A stretch of DNA of 64,000 nucleotides from Sphingomonas sp. Leaf230 (GTDB lineage: Bacteria > Pseudomonadota > Alphaproteobacteria > Sphingomonadales > Sphingomonadaceae), in contig NZ_LMKW01000010.1 of NCBI RefSeq assembly GCF_001421745.1, positions 277,131-341,130 of the forward strand, in the 5' to 3' direction. The notes under the pieces are model-generated. The model was given only the letters and a program-made list of their open reading frames with translations. It was not told the origin of the DNA and ran no database searches. Shown piece after piece: positions 1 to 8,804 of this stretch. Every line of letters begins with the position of its first letter. The first letter of the stretch is position 1. The position numbers were made by a program, and so were the translations under genes.

Positions 1-1
1 G

Positions 2-1003
2 ATCTCGCCGACCAGCGGCATCGTGTTGCAGGTGCCGATCGAAGTTATCGATGCCGAAGCCGGGCTGATCGCATTTGAAGACGAAGGCCAGCGGATCGAG
101 CAGAGCGTGCTCGGCGGCAAGGCCAAGCTCCAGTGGAAGGTCGACTGGGCGATGCGCTGGGTCGCGCTCGGCGTCGATTACGAGATGGCGGGCAAGGACC
201 TGATCGATTCGGTCACCCAGTCGTCGAAGATCGCACGCGTGCTGGGCGGGCGCCCGCCAGAGGGTTTCAACTACGAGATGTTCCTCGACGAAAATGGCGA
301 GAAGATCTCGAAGTCGAAGGGCAATGGGCTGAGCCTCGAACAGTGGCTGACCTATGGTCCCGAGGAATCGCTCGCGTTCTACGCGTATCGCGAGCCCAAG
401 AAGGCGAAGTCGCTGCACATGGGCGTGATCCCGCGCGCGGTAGACGAATATTGGCAGTTCCGCGGCAATTATGCAGACCAGGACCTGAAGCAGAAGCTCG
501 GCAATCCGGTCCATCACATCCACGACGGCAAGCTTCCAACCGGCGAACTGCCGGTGACGTTCGGGCTGTTGCTCAACCTCGTCGGGGTGATGGGCGATGC
601 GAGCAAGGAGCAGGTCTGGGGCTATCTGGCGAACTACGTGCCGGACGCGTCCGCGGCCAAATACCCCGAGCTCGACCGGCTGATCGGCTATGCGCTGGCC
701 TATAGCCGCGATTTCGTCGCGCCGACGCTGAAGCGCCGTGCGCCCGAGGGCGTCGAGGTCGCGGCGCTGGAGCGACTGGACGCGGAACTCGCCGCATTGC
801 CGGCGGAGGCGAGCGCGGAGGACATCCAGAACATCGTCTACGAAATCGGCAAGACCGGCGGGTTCGACAATCTGCGCGACTGGTTCAAGGCACTGTACGA
901 GACGTTGCTGGGTTCGGAGCAGGGCCCGCGGATGGGTAGCTTCATAGCGCTGTACGGCGTCGCGAACTCGCGGAAACTGATCGCGGAAGCGTTGGCGCGG
1001 TAG
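2..1003 (+). CDS. lysK: lysine--tRNA ligase, class I (3' part of gene)
   Basis: C-terminal 333 residues of a class I lysyl-tRNA synthetase, which charges tRNA-Lys in the cytoplasm. The reading frame is open to the left edge, so the start and the N-terminal HIGH-type motif lie outside the window. The KMSKS-type loop is visible as KISKSKGN about 92 residues after the first in-frame GTG at position 23. It is followed by the helical anticodon-binding part. The class I enzyme is typical of archaea and of many alphaproteobacteria, in place of the class II LysS. It is followed by a palindromic repeat rather than a coupled gene. The GTG at 23 is not a likely start because coding continues upstream of it. 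Confidence 0.93.
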   Translation: MSPTSGIVLQVPIEVIDAEAGLIAFEDEGQRIEQSVLGGKAKLQWKVDWAMRWVALGVDYEMAGKDLIDSVTQSSKIARVLGGRPPEGFNYEMFLDENGEKISKSKGNGLSLEQWLTYGPEESLAFYAYREPKKAKSLHMGVIPRAVDEYWQFRGNYADQDLKQKLGNPVHHIHDGKLPTGELPVTFGLLLNLVGVMGDASKEQVWGYLANYVPDASAAKYPELDRLIGYALAYSRDFVAPTLKRRAPEGVEVAALERLDAELAALPAEASAEDIQNIVYEIGKTGGFDNLRDWFKALYETLLGSEQGPRMGSFIALYGVANSRKLIAEALAR

Positions 1004-1023
1004 GAGGGCGCGTTCGAAGAAGT

Positions 1024-1131
1024 ACCACCCCGGCGGAGGCCGGGGCCCAGTTGGGGGACGTTCATAACTGGACGCAGAGCGCCGTTACCACGACCTTTCC
1101 AACTGGGCCCCGGCCTTCGCCGGGGTGGTGG
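1024..1131. repeat. palindromic repeat family A, copy 1
   Basis: Two long inverted arms flank a short centre. The left arm has the core CCCCGGCGGAGGCCGGGG followed by CCCAGTTGGG, and the right arm (1099-1131) is its reverse complement with small changes. It fills the gap between lysK and the next gene. Related copies occur at 7546-7653, 14404-14510 and 34300-34404. Transcribed, it would fold into a very stable hairpin and could stop or stabilise the lysK transcript. Confidence 0.85.
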
Positions 1132-1220
1132 TTTCAGGTTGACCGAGTGGCCGTATCGCCTCGACAGCTTAGCGAGAACATATTAGCAACAAGTCCGCCT
1201 CCCCCGATTCGGAAACCGGC

Positions 1221-1778
1221 ATGTTTCATCGAACACTCGCGCGTCATCGCCTGTTCTTCGCGATCCGCCCGCCACTCCCGCTAGCGCGCCAGATCACCGC
1301 TGCAGCGTCGTGGTTCGAAACCGACCGGGACAAGCTGCGCCCCGAGCATTTGCACGTGACGATCGATATCCTCGACGACCATGATCGCGTCTCGACCACG
1401 CTGGAACGCGACCTGAAAGCGATCGGCGATGCGGTCGAAGCAGTACCGTTCGCACTCCAGTTCGATACCGCGGTCGGCAGCGATCGCTCCATCGCCCTGC
1501 GTCCGCGCCACAAGAACGCCTCGCTCGCCGCACTGCATCAGCGGATTGCGGTGGCACGCGAGGCGGCAGGGCTACGCGCCCGCGAAGGCTATCGGTTCAG
1601 TCCGCACATGACGCTCGGCTACCGCGACGGCGTGTCGTTCACACAACCCATTGCGCCGATCGGCTGGGACGTGGATGCGTTCGTGCTGGTCCACAGCCAT
1701 GTCGGCCGGACCCGGCACGACGTGATCGGGCGCTGGTTGCTGAGCGGCGACGACGATCGGCAACTGGCGCTGTTCTGA
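1221..1778 (+). CDS. thpR: 2'-5' RNA ligase family protein (RNA 2',3'-cyclic phosphodiesterase-like)
   Basis: A 185-residue protein of the 2H phosphoesterase superfamily. The two signature HxTx motifs are present: HVTI at residues 45-48 and HMTL at 129-132, each at the end of a predicted beta strand. Family members hydrolyse 2',3'-cyclic phosphate ends on RNA and can ligate 2'-5' linked half-tRNAs in vitro. The length matches the family. The region before residue 9 is poorly conserved in style, so a later start is possible, although the next Met is far downstream. The gene stands alone, between repeat A1 and the deacetylase gene 91 bases downstream. The family is certain, the physiological substrate unknown. 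Confidence 0.82.
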   Translation: MFHRTLARHRLFFAIRPPLPLARQITAAASWFETDRDKLRPEHLHVTIDILDDHDRVSTTLERDLKAIGDAVEAVPFALQFDTAVGSDRSIALRPRHKNASLAALHQRIAVAREAAGLRAREGYRFSPHMTLGYRDGVSFTQPIAPIGWDVDAFVLVHSHVGRTRHDVIGRWLLSGDDDRQLALF

Positions 1779-1869
1779 GCCTTCGAATTTGCCGGGCGCG
1801 CGAGATCCCGTAGGACCCAGGACGCGATCGGTTGGTTCTTCCCTCGTGACCGCGCACCAAGGAGCAACA

Positions 1870-2874
1870 ATGCGGCTGTTCTTCGATGACGCCCAGCGGA
1901 CCCATGCACCAGCGTGGGAACTGCATAACGGCGCATTCACGGCTTATGCGGAGACGCCCGCGCGCGTCGATGCGATCCTGCGCGCGCTCGGTCCGGTCGA
2001 GGCGCCAGAGGATCGCGGCGAGGCGCCGATTCTGGCCATCCATCCCGCGCCGTACCTTACCTTCCTAAAGGATGCCGCGCGACTCTGGCGCGAAGCCGGA
2101 CGAGAGGGCGATACGATCCCCTACACTTTCCCGATCCGCGGCCGCCGTCCGCTCGACCTCACCCGGATCGACGCGCTGATCGGCGCGCACAGCTTCGACG
2201 CGACCACGCCGATCACGCCGCAGACCTGGGCCGCCTCCTATGGCAGCGCACAGTCCGCCCTCGCCGCGACGCACGCGGTCCTCGACGGCGACCGCGCGGC
2301 GTTCGCGCTGTGCCGCCCGCCCGGCCATCACGCCGGCGCGGATTATTGCGGCGGATACTGCCACCTCAACACCGCCGCGATCGCCGCGCAGGCCGCGCGC
2401 GACGCCGGTATCGCACGCGTCGCGATCCTCGACATCGACTATCACCACGGCAACGGCACGCAGGACATCTTCTACGCAAGAGGCGACATGTTCTACGCGT
2501 CCGTCCACGCCGATCCCAAGACCGACTACCCGTTCTACTGGGGGCACGCCGACGAAACCGGCGAAGGCGAAGGGCTCGGCACCACGCTGAACCTGCCCCT
2601 CCCCCACGGCACGCAAATCGACGCGTTCCGGGTCGCGCAGACCACAGCGCTCGACGCGATCGCCACGTTCGATCCCGGCCTGCTCGTCGTCAGTTTCGGC
2701 GCGGATACGTGGGAGGGCGATCCGATCTCGCACTTCAAGCTGACCACGCCCGACTATGCGGACCTCGCGCGCGATATCGCAGCACGCAACTGGCCGACCG
2801 TCATCGTCATGGAAGGGGGATACGCGGTCGACGCGCTAGGCTATAACGTCGCGAGTTTCCTTGAAGGATTCTGA
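1870..2874 (+). CDS. acetylpolyamine amidohydrolase-like deacetylase (class II HDAC fold)
   Basis: A 334-residue zinc-dependent deacetylase of the arginase/HDAC fold. The His dyad is at 153-154 in RPPGHHAG. The zinc ligands are Asp190 and His192 in DIDYHHGNGTQ and Asp279 in SFGADTWEGDP. The N-terminus (MRLFFDD...H) and overall spacing resemble bacterial acetylpolyamine amidohydrolases more than AcuC, so acetylputrescine or a related acetylated amine is the likely substrate; this is an inference from similarity. The ATG at 1870 is chosen because an AAGGAG ribosome-binding site sits seven bases upstream; longer in-frame starts lack one. The last 14 bases overlap the downstream MFS gene, which suggests translational coupling of deacetylation with export or import. 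Confidence 0.85.
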   Translation: MRLFFDDAQRTHAPAWELHNGAFTAYAETPARVDAILRALGPVEAPEDRGEAPILAIHPAPYLTFLKDAARLWREAGREGDTIPYTFPIRGRRPLDLTRIDALIGAHSFDATTPITPQTWAASYGSAQSALAATHAVLDGDRAAFALCRPPGHHAGADYCGGYCHLNTAAIAAQAARDAGIARVAILDIDYHHGNGTQDIFYARGDMFYASVHADPKTDYPFYWGHADETGEGEGLGTTLNLPLPHGTQIDAFRVAQTTALDAIATFDPGLLVVSFGADTWEGDPISHFKLTTPDYADLARDIAARNWPTVIVMEGGYAVDALGYNVASFLEGF

Positions 2875-4111
2875 CGCCCCAATTGCCTTGGGTACGCCTG
2901 CCTATCGCCGGCTGACGCTGGCGATGCTGTTCGCGGGGTTCTCGACCTTCTCGCTGCTCTATTCGGTGCAGCCTTTGCTGCCGCTGTTCACCGCGCAGTT
3001 CGGGCTGACCGCGGAGGGCGCATCACTGGCCGTATCGCTGGCGACGGGACCGCTGGCGATTGGCATCCTCTTCGCGGGGTTCGTCTCGGACCGGGTCGGC
3101 CGGCGTCCGCTGATGATCGCGGCGATGTTCGCAGCCGGCGCGCTGACCTTGGCGGCGGCGGTCGTGCCGGGGTGGAGTGGGTTGCTGGTGTTGCGCTTCC
3201 TGACCGGTGTCGCGCTCGCGGGTGTGCCGGCGGTGGCGATGGCCTATGTCGCCGAAGAGGTCGATGCCGGCTCGGTCGGCGCGGCGATGGGGCTGTATAT
3301 CGCCGGTAGCGCAATCGGCGGGATGGCCGGGCGGCTGGTCGTGAGCGTCGTCGCCGATCTCGAAGGCTGGCGCTGGGCGCTCGCCGCGGTCGGCATAGCG
3401 GGGCTGGCGATGGCGGAGGCATTCCGCCGGCTCGCGCCGCTCTCGCGTAATTTCACGCCGAGCGTTGGACGACCGGGCGCGCTGCTGCGCAGTGCCGGCA
3501 CGTTGTTCACGGACCGTGCGATGCCGCTGCTGTATCTCGAGGCGTTCCTGCTGATGGGCGTGTTCGTCACGGTCTACAACTATGCCGGCTTCCGGCTGAT
3601 GAGCCCGCCTTACGGTCTCAGCCAGGCGGCGGTCGGCGGGGTGTTCCTGCTGTACGTGCTAGGATCGGTGAGTTCGGCGAAGTTCGGGACGCTCGCGGGG
3701 CGGCTCGGGCGACGAAAGGTGTTCTGGATCCCGGTCGTGCTGCTGATCGCCGGCGTGGCGCTGACCGCGATGACGCCGCTGGTGCTCGTGATCGCAGGGA
3801 TCGCGGTGGTGACGATCGGCTTCTTCGGCGCGCATTCGATTGCGAGCGCTTGGGTCGGGCGGCGGGCCCAGGTTGCAGGCGGCGGCGGCTCGCGCGGACA
3901 GGCGGCGGCGTTCTACCTGTTCTTCTATTACATGGGGTCGAGCGTGCTGGGATCCGCCGGCGGGTTCGCCTGGACGCATGCCGGGTGGCCGGGGGTAACG
4001 GCGTTCTGCCTGCTGCTCGGCGTGGCAGCGCTAGTGATCGGGCTGGTGTTGCGCACGGTACCGCCACTGGTGGTCGAGCCGCCCGCGCCGCAGCGGATGC
4101 CGGATCCTTGA
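2861..4111 (+). CDS. MFS transporter
   Basis: A 416-residue polytopic inner-membrane protein with about 12 predicted membrane segments and the MFS loop signature (GFVSDRVGRRP, residues 67-77) between the second and third segments. The N-terminal segment, with LYSVQPLLPLF, resembles YnfM/arabinose-efflux type drug:H+ antiporters. The TTG at 2861 lies inside the end of the deacetylase gene and gives a 14-base overlap; an in-frame ATG about 60 bases further on would cut into the first helix, so the overlapping start is preferred. Pairing with a polyamine-type deacetylase hints at transport of an acetylated or free amine. That is inference only. Confidence 0.85.
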   Translation: MKDSDAPIALGTPAYRRLTLAMLFAGFSTFSLLYSVQPLLPLFTAQFGLTAEGASLAVSLATGPLAIGILFAGFVSDRVGRRPLMIAAMFAAGALTLAAAVVPGWSGLLVLRFLTGVALAGVPAVAMAYVAEEVDAGSVGAAMGLYIAGSAIGGMAGRLVVSVVADLEGWRWALAAVGIAGLAMAEAFRRLAPLSRNFTPSVGRPGALLRSAGTLFTDRAMPLLYLEAFLLMGVFVTVYNYAGFRLMSPPYGLSQAAVGGVFLLYVLGSVSSAKFGTLAGRLGRRKVFWIPVVLLIAGVALTAMTPLVLVIAGIAVVTIGFFGAHSIASAWVGRRAQVAGGGGSRGQAAAFYLFFYYMGSSVLGSAGGFAWTHAGWPGVTAFCLLLGVAALVIGLVLRTVPPLVVEPPAPQRMPDP

Positions 4112-4122
4112 CGGCCTCGAAC

Positions 4123-4207
4123 CGTCGTCCCAGCGAAAGCTGGGATATCATCGTTTGGCCCACGTTATCTGATACGGAGGGATACCCCAGCTTTCGCTGG
4201 GGTGACG
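4123..4207. repeat. palindromic repeat family D
   Basis: Inverted arms CGTCCCAGCGAAAGCTGGGAT (shown in part) and CCCCAGCTTTCGCTGGGG lie about 35 bases apart between two convergent genes (MFS, plus strand; dipeptidase, minus strand). Each arm is itself palindromic. A decayed single arm of the same family is at 24954-24974. It could serve as a bidirectional transcription stop, although no T-run follows. Confidence 0.8.
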
Positions 4208-4253
4208 GGATCTGGCGGGTTTGGTCGAACTCGAGCAACGTGCACTCGCCCCT

Positions 4254-5498
4254 CTACCGCGACCCCACGTCAGTCGCGTCGACCGGCGGCATGCCCGCCA
4301 TTCCCTTCGCGACCGCTTCGACCCGCTCCATGACGCGGAGAACGTTGCCGCCGGACAGCTTCGCCAGATCGTCATCGCTCCAGCCCCGCCGCGCCAGTTC
4401 GGCGAACAGCAGCGGATAGCCGTCGACGCCCTTCAAGCCGATCGGCCCGGTCCCCTGGATCCCGTCGAAATCTCCGCCGATCCCGACATGATCGTGACCA
4501 GCGATCTTCGCGATATGCTCGACATGATCTGCGACCGTCGCGGCGGTGACCTGCGGTTCCGGATGCGCCGCGTCCCACGCCACCAGCGGCGCAGGCGATT
4601 TGGCGCCATAGACGTTCGCCGGAACGCCGACCGACTTCGCATAGGCCGAGCGCGCGATGTCCCAGGCACGCCACTCGGCCGACAGGAACGACGGGTAGAA
4701 GTTCACCATCACCACGCCGCCGTTCGCGCCGATCGCGCGGAGCAGGTCGTCGGGGATATTCCGCGGCGCATCGGCGATCGCGCGTGCGCTGGAATGCGAG
4801 GCGATCACCGGCGCCTTGCTCGCCACCAAAGCCGCCGCCATCGTCGCGTCGGACACGTGCGACACGTCGACAATCATCCCGATCCGGTTTATCTCCGCGA
4901 CCACCTGCCGCCCGAAGTCGCTCAGTCCGTTCGCACGTGGCGCGTCGGTCGAGCTGTCCGCCCAGTTCAGGCTCTTGCCGTGCGTCAGCGTCATATAGGC
5001 GACGCCGAGCGCGCGATATTGGCGCAGCACCGACAGCCGCCCATCGATCTGGTGCCCGCCCTCGACGCCGATCAGCGAGGCGATCCGCCCGGCCTTCTCG
5101 ATCCGCCGGATGTCCGCTGCCGTGGTGGCGAGTTCGAACGTCGCCGGGTTGGCGGCGACGAAACGGCGGACGATGTCGATCTCCTCCAGCGTCGTTCTGA
5201 CCAGCTCTGGCGCATCGGCGGGGATGTAGACCGACCAGAACTGTCCGCCGACATGACCTTCGCGCAGGCGGGGAATGTCGGTCTGTAACGGGTTCGGCAG
5301 CCGCGCGGTGTCGGCGGAGAGATCGACCGCCTCGACCTTCGCGTCGTGCAGGTCGCGGATCTCCCATGCGAGATCGTTATGCCCGTCGATCACCGGGCTG
5401 CGCTCCAGCACGCGTTCGACGCGTCGCGATAGGGCAGCGTCGGGGCTCGCCTGCGCGGCCAGCAGCAGGAATGCGGCGATCATGTCTTTGTCCCCCAT
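4254..5498 (-). CDS. membrane dipeptidase (peptidase family M19)
   Basis: A 414-residue zinc dipeptidase of the renal dipeptidase family, which hydrolyses dipeptides with a broad C-terminal specificity including D-residues. The zinc-site motif HND is at residues 40-42 in VIDGHNDLAWEIRD, the bridging Glu is at 146 in GVEGGHQID, and a later HSS element follows. The N-terminus after Met6 (IAAFLLLAAQA) is hydrophobic, so a periplasmic or lipid-facing location is likely. The ATG at 5498 has GGAG about eight bases upstream; Met6 at 5483 is an alternative. The gene is divergent from the acyltransferase with an 82-base shared promoter gap. Confidence 0.88.
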   Translation of the reverse strand: MGDKDMIAAFLLLAAQASPDAALSRRVERVLERSPVIDGHNDLAWEIRDLHDAKVEAVDLSADTARLPNPLQTDIPRLREGHVGGQFWSVYIPADAPELVRTTLEEIDIVRRFVAANPATFELATTAADIRRIEKAGRIASLIGVEGGHQIDGRLSVLRQYRALGVAYMTLTHGKSLNWADSSTDAPRANGLSDFGRQVVAEINRIGMIVDVSHVSDATMAAALVASKAPVIASHSSARAIADAPRNIPDDLLRAIGANGGVVMVNFYPSFLSAEWRAWDIARSAYAKSVGVPANVYGAKSPAPLVAWDAAHPEPQVTAATVADHVEHIAKIAGHDHVGIGGDFDGIQGTGPIGLKGVDGYPLLFAELARRGWSDDDLAKLSGGNVLRVMERVEAVAKGMAGMPPVDATDVGSR

Positions 5499-5580
5499 GG
5501 CGTCCACTCCATCCTGAAGGAGGTGTTCGCGCGCGACAAGCCGGGTAAGGCGCTCGCCGGACGCAGATGGAGGGGCGGAA

Positions 5581-6696
5581 TTGGACACGGGGACGGCCGG
5601 ACCGGCGCGCGAGGCGGATGGCCGGCTCTCCACCGCGATCGCGATCGCGCGGCTGATCGGGATTATGGGGATCGTCTACGTCCACGCCTGGACCGGACGC
5701 ACCGCCGAGGAATTGGCGGCGGTGGCGTTCAGTTGGCAGGCGGTGCTGCGAACGGTGCTCGGCGAAGTGTTCGGGCGGAGCGCAGTGCCGCTGCTCGGGA
5801 TGATCTCCGGCTGGCTGGTCGTCTCGACCGCGACGCGCCAGGGCTACGGCCCATTTCTGCTCGGCAAGGCGCGGACGATCCTGCTGCCGATGCTGCTGTG
5901 GAATGCGATCGCGATTGTGCTGGTGGGGGCGGCGGCGACGTTCGGCGACCTGAAGGCACCAACGCCGACGAGCATCGGTTGGACGCTCAACGAACTGGTG
6001 CCGCTCGTGCATGCGAATGACGTCAACGTGCAGATGCCGTTCCTGCGCGACCTGTTCGTCTGCATGATGCTCGCCCCGGTTCTGGTACGTGCGTCGGCAG
6101 CGTGGCTGGCGCTGGTCGCATCGATCGTGATCGTGTGGAGCGTTTCCGGGGTGCACGTCCCGCTGTTGCTGCGACCGCAGATCCTGCTCTTCTTTACCGC
6201 TGGAATCGCCGCGCGGCGATTTGGCGTGGCGGAGCGGGTAGCGGGGTGGCCTGTCGCCCTATGCGCGCTGCCATTCGTCGCACTGATCGCGCCGCGGCTG
6301 TGGACCGCGCTGCTGGGGAACGCGTTCTTCGACGCGCATCCGCATGTGATGGCGGCATTCGATATCGTGTTTCGACTGGCGTCGGCGGTGCTGTTCTGGC
6401 GGCTCGCCTGGGGCTTGGCTGAAAGCAACGTTGCGGACCGATTGCGCGGGATCGAGCGGTACGGATTTCTAGCATTCTGCGACCACCTGTTACTGCTGTG
6501 GCTGTTCGGGCCGATGATCGGGCTGGCGACCGGCGCGCTGGGGGCGGGGTTGTATCCAGCCTATCTGCTGGTCCAACCGCTGCTGGTGCTCGGCGTCACG
6601 ATCGTGCTGGGGCGGGTGCTGATGGCGCTCTCGCCCGCAGTCGCACGGGTGCTCAGTGGCGGCCGGCTGGGGCGATCGGCTTCAGTTACCGCGTGA
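5581..6696 (+). CDS. acyltransferase 3 family membrane protein
   Basis: A 371-residue integral membrane protein with about ten hydrophobic segments. It belongs to the acyltransferase 3 superfamily (OafA/fucose 4-O-acetylase-like), which moves acyl groups onto sugars or other extracytoplasmic acceptors. The first helix carries the typical R-x(10)-H arrangement (ARLIGIMGIVYVHAW). The start is TTG 5581, supported by GGAGGGG seven bases upstream; no ATG fits better. The 3' end overlaps the convergent TonB-like gene by 15 bases. The acceptor is not predictable from sequence. Confidence 0.8.
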   Translation: MDTGTAGPAREADGRLSTAIAIARLIGIMGIVYVHAWTGRTAEELAAVAFSWQAVLRTVLGEVFGRSAVPLLGMISGWLVVSTATRQGYGPFLLGKARTILLPMLLWNAIAIVLVGAAATFGDLKAPTPTSIGWTLNELVPLVHANDVNVQMPFLRDLFVCMMLAPVLVRASAAWLALVASIVIVWSVSGVHVPLLLRPQILLFFTAGIAARRFGVAERVAGWPVALCALPFVALIAPRLWTALLGNAFFDAHPHVMAAFDIVFRLASAVLFWRLAWGLAESNVADRLRGIERYGFLAFCDHLLLLWLFGPMIGLATGALGAGLYPAYLLVQPLLVLGVTIVLGRVLMALSPAVARVLSGGRLGRSASVTA

Positions 6697-7440
6697 CGGC
6701 GGATCGAGCTCGTTCACCCATTCCTGGTTGTGGACGACGGTCGAGCGAACCGGCCGGCCGGCGGCGTCGAGCCAGGGGCGGTAGCGGAAGCGCAGTTCGA
6801 TCAGCCGGCAGGTCGTCGCGTCGAGCACGCCGTTTCCGCTGGAGCGCGTGATCAGGCAGTGCGTGACGCTGCCGTCGGTCTCGACCGTGTAGCGCACGCC
6901 GACGATCCCGCCCGCGCCGATTATGGCTTCGGCGTTGGGGAAATCCTTGTTCTTGAAGCGGCCTTTGATGAGACGAGGCCGAGTCTCGTCGCCACCGTCG
7001 CCGTCGCCATTTCCGGAGCGCCCGCTACCGGTGCCGTTCCCTTCGCCGCCTGCTCCTGTGCCGGGTCCGGGGATGGGAGCCGCGCCGCTGGTGGCGTCGC
7101 TGCCGGGGCCTGATTTCAGTGTGACGATAACCGGGGGCGGCGGGACGATCGGCGAGATGATGGGTTTTGGGACGACGACTTCGGTCGCCTTCGAGCGGAG
7201 GTTGGCGGGGGACGCGGCGCCTTCGGGGCGGTGGCTTTTCGCGGGGCGGGGGATGATCTGGTCAGGCCGCGGTGGAGGGGGTTTCGGGCCGCCCACGAAT
7301 GTCTTCAGCGCAGCTGGGATAGCGGTGGGGATGCTGACGCCGAGCCCGAGGATCAGCGCGTAGCCGATGACGGCGCAGAGTATCGCCGCGCTGGCCGCGG
7401 ATATCAGGCGGTCGCGCGGGTTCGGGTGGACGCCGTACAT
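6682..7440 (-). CDS. energy transducer TonB family protein
   Basis: A 252-residue protein with one N-terminal membrane helix (about residues 11-36), a Pro-rich periplasmic stretch (PKPPPPRP), a Gly-rich linker and a C-terminal TonB-type domain (GIVGVRYTVETDGSVTHC onwards). TonB proteins pass proton-motive energy to outer-membrane receptors; no exbB or exbD is nearby. Longer in-frame starts upstream read through palindromic repeat A2, which is plainly non-coding, so Met at 7440 is chosen. Ala/Gly/Pro-rich composition makes subfamily assignment weak. Confidence 0.75.
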   Translation of the reverse strand: MYGVHPNPRDRLISAASAAILCAVIGYALILGLGVSIPTAIPAALKTFVGGPKPPPPRPDQIIPRPAKSHRPEGAASPANLRSKATEVVVPKPIISPIVPPPPVIVTLKSGPGSDATSGAAPIPGPGTGAGGEGNGTGSGRSGNGDGDGGDETRPRLIKGRFKNKDFPNAEAIIGAGGIVGVRYTVETDGSVTHCLITRSSGNGVLDATTCRLIELRFRYRPWLDAAGRPVRSTVVHNQEWVNELDPPSRGN

Positions 7441-7545
7441 GCTGGTCAATTGGGGAGGCGTGCGGTGGGAGGCAACTGCGCACGAGGGAGCGAGAACGAT
7501 CTCGTACTCCGGACGTATTCGGTACGTATCCCGCTTCGACAGATG

Positions 7546-7653
7546 CACCTCCCCGGCGCAGGCCGGGGTCCAATTGGAAAGGTCGATGTAACGAAGGACC
7601 GTCGGTCGTTGCCGCCGTTTCCCAATTGGGCCCCGGCCTGCGCCGGGGCGGTG
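7546..7653. repeat. palindromic repeat family A, copy 2
   Basis: Inverted arms with core CCCCGGCGCAGGCCGGGG (left) and CCCCGGCCTGCGCCGGGG (right), joined by CAATTGG boxes. It sits in the 434-base gap 7441-7874 upstream of the tonB-like gene and downstream of etfA. The rest of this gap (7654-7874) holds the hairpin cluster listed next. Confidence 0.85.
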
Positions 7654-7732
7654 GTCGCTTTGGGCGAAATTAGGCCTCGGTTTGTGAGCGCATCGGCTCG
7701 ACATCCGCAGACCTTCATGTTCGGTAGACACT

Positions 7733-7861
7733 AGAACGGGCGGCGCGACCTAGGCCACACCGCCCGTTCTTGGCGCGCGACGCGGGAGTAAATCCCGCGT
7801 CGTCGGTCGGCGCTGGAGCGCCGCCGGCCGGGCTTGCTGTTGCGCTTGGCTTCGCCTTGCG
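7733..7861. repeat. cluster of consecutive hairpins downstream of etfA
   Basis: Four inverted repeats follow each other. The first is AGAACGGGCGG (7733-7743) with its exact complement at 7760-7770. The second is CGACGCGGGA (7778-7787) with its exact complement at 7793-7802 around a GTAAA loop. The third is CGGCGCT/AGCGCCG at 7808-7823. The fourth is an imperfect GCGC..GGC-TTC-GCC..GCGC at about 7841-7861. They lie just after the etfA stop on the minus strand. The first arms could terminate the etf transcript, although a T-run is missing. Confidence 0.6.
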
Positions 7862-7874
7862 CAGCGGCATTCGC

Positions 7875-8804
7875 CTACAGCTTCGCCGTCAACTCCGGCA
7901 CGATCTTGAACAGGTCGCCGACCAGGCCGATGTCCGCGACCTGAAAGATCGGCGCGTCCTCGTCCTTGTTGATCGCGATGATGACCTTAGAGTCCTTCAT
8001 GCCCGCGAGATGCTGGATCGCGCCCGAGATACCGACCGCGACATACACTTCCGGGGCGACGATCTTGCCGGTCTGGCCGACCTGATAGTCGTTCGGGGCG
8101 TAGCCAGCGTCGACCGCCGCGCGCGAGGCACCGACGCCGGCGCCGAGCTTGTCCGCCAGCGGATCGATGATCGCATGGAACTGGTCGCTCGAAGCCAGCG
8201 CGCGGCCGCCCGAGACGATGATCTTCGCGCTGGTCAGCTCGGGACGCTCGTTCTTGGCGATCTCCGAGCCGGCGAAGGTCGAGAGACCCTTATCGCCGGT
8301 CGAGGCAACCGCTTCGATCTCGCCCGAACCGCCCTCGGTCGCGGCCTTGGCGAACGCCGTGCCACGTACCGTGATGATCTTCTTCGCGTCGGTCGACTGC
8401 ACGGTAGCGATCGCGTTGCCGGCGTAGATCGGGCGCGTAAACGTATCCTCGCTCTCGACCGACAGGATGTCGCTGATCTGCATGACGTCGAGCAACGCGG
8501 CGACACGCGGCGCGATGTTCTTGCCGTGCGTGGTCGATGGCGCGACGAACGCATCGTGCGTGCCCATCAGCTCGACGATCAGCGGCGCAACGTTCTCGGC
8601 GAGCGCGTGCGCGAACGCAGCGTCGTCCGCGACATGCACCTTGCCGACGCCGGCGATCTTGGCGGCTGCGGCAGCGACGCCGTCGACGCCCTGGCCGATG
8701 ACCAGCAGATGGACTTCACCGAGCTGCGAGGCGGCAGTCACCGCCGACAGCGTGGCATCCTTGACGGCCTGACCGTCATGTTCGACCCAGACGAGCGTCT
8801 TCAC
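7875..8804 (-). CDS. etfA: electron transfer flavoprotein subunit alpha
   Basis: A 309-residue ETF alpha subunit. Together with EtfB it carries FAD and AMP and moves electrons from acyl-CoA and other dehydrogenases to ETF-ubiquinone oxidoreductase. The C-terminal FAD domain is intact ([12 protein letters not shown] near residue 200, then [20 protein letters not shown] and [10 protein letters not shown]). The GTG start at 8804 overlaps the etfB stop by four bases (GTGA), so the two are translated as a coupled pair. Length and gene order are standard. Confidence 0.96.
   Translation of the reverse strand: MKTLVWVEHDGQAVKDATLSAVTAASQLGEVHLLVIGQGVDGVAAAAAKIAGVGKVHVADDAAFAHALAENVAPLIVELMGTHDAFVAPSTTHGKNIAPRVAALLDVMQISDILSVESEDTFTRPIYAGNAIATVQSTDAKKIITVRGTAFAKAATEGGSGEIEAVASTGDKGLSTFAGSEIAKNERPELTSAKIIVSGGRALASSDQFHAIIDPLADKLGAGVGASRAAVDAGYAPNDYQVGQTGKIVAPEVYVAVGISGAIQHLAGMKDSKVIIAINKDEDAPIFQVADIGLVGDLFKIVPELTAKL

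Noticed and set aside
7441..7731. N-terminal extension of the tonB-like gene
   Set aside because: It reads through palindromic repeat A2, and the peptide (PGAGRGPIGK-type text) is the usual translation of these repeats.
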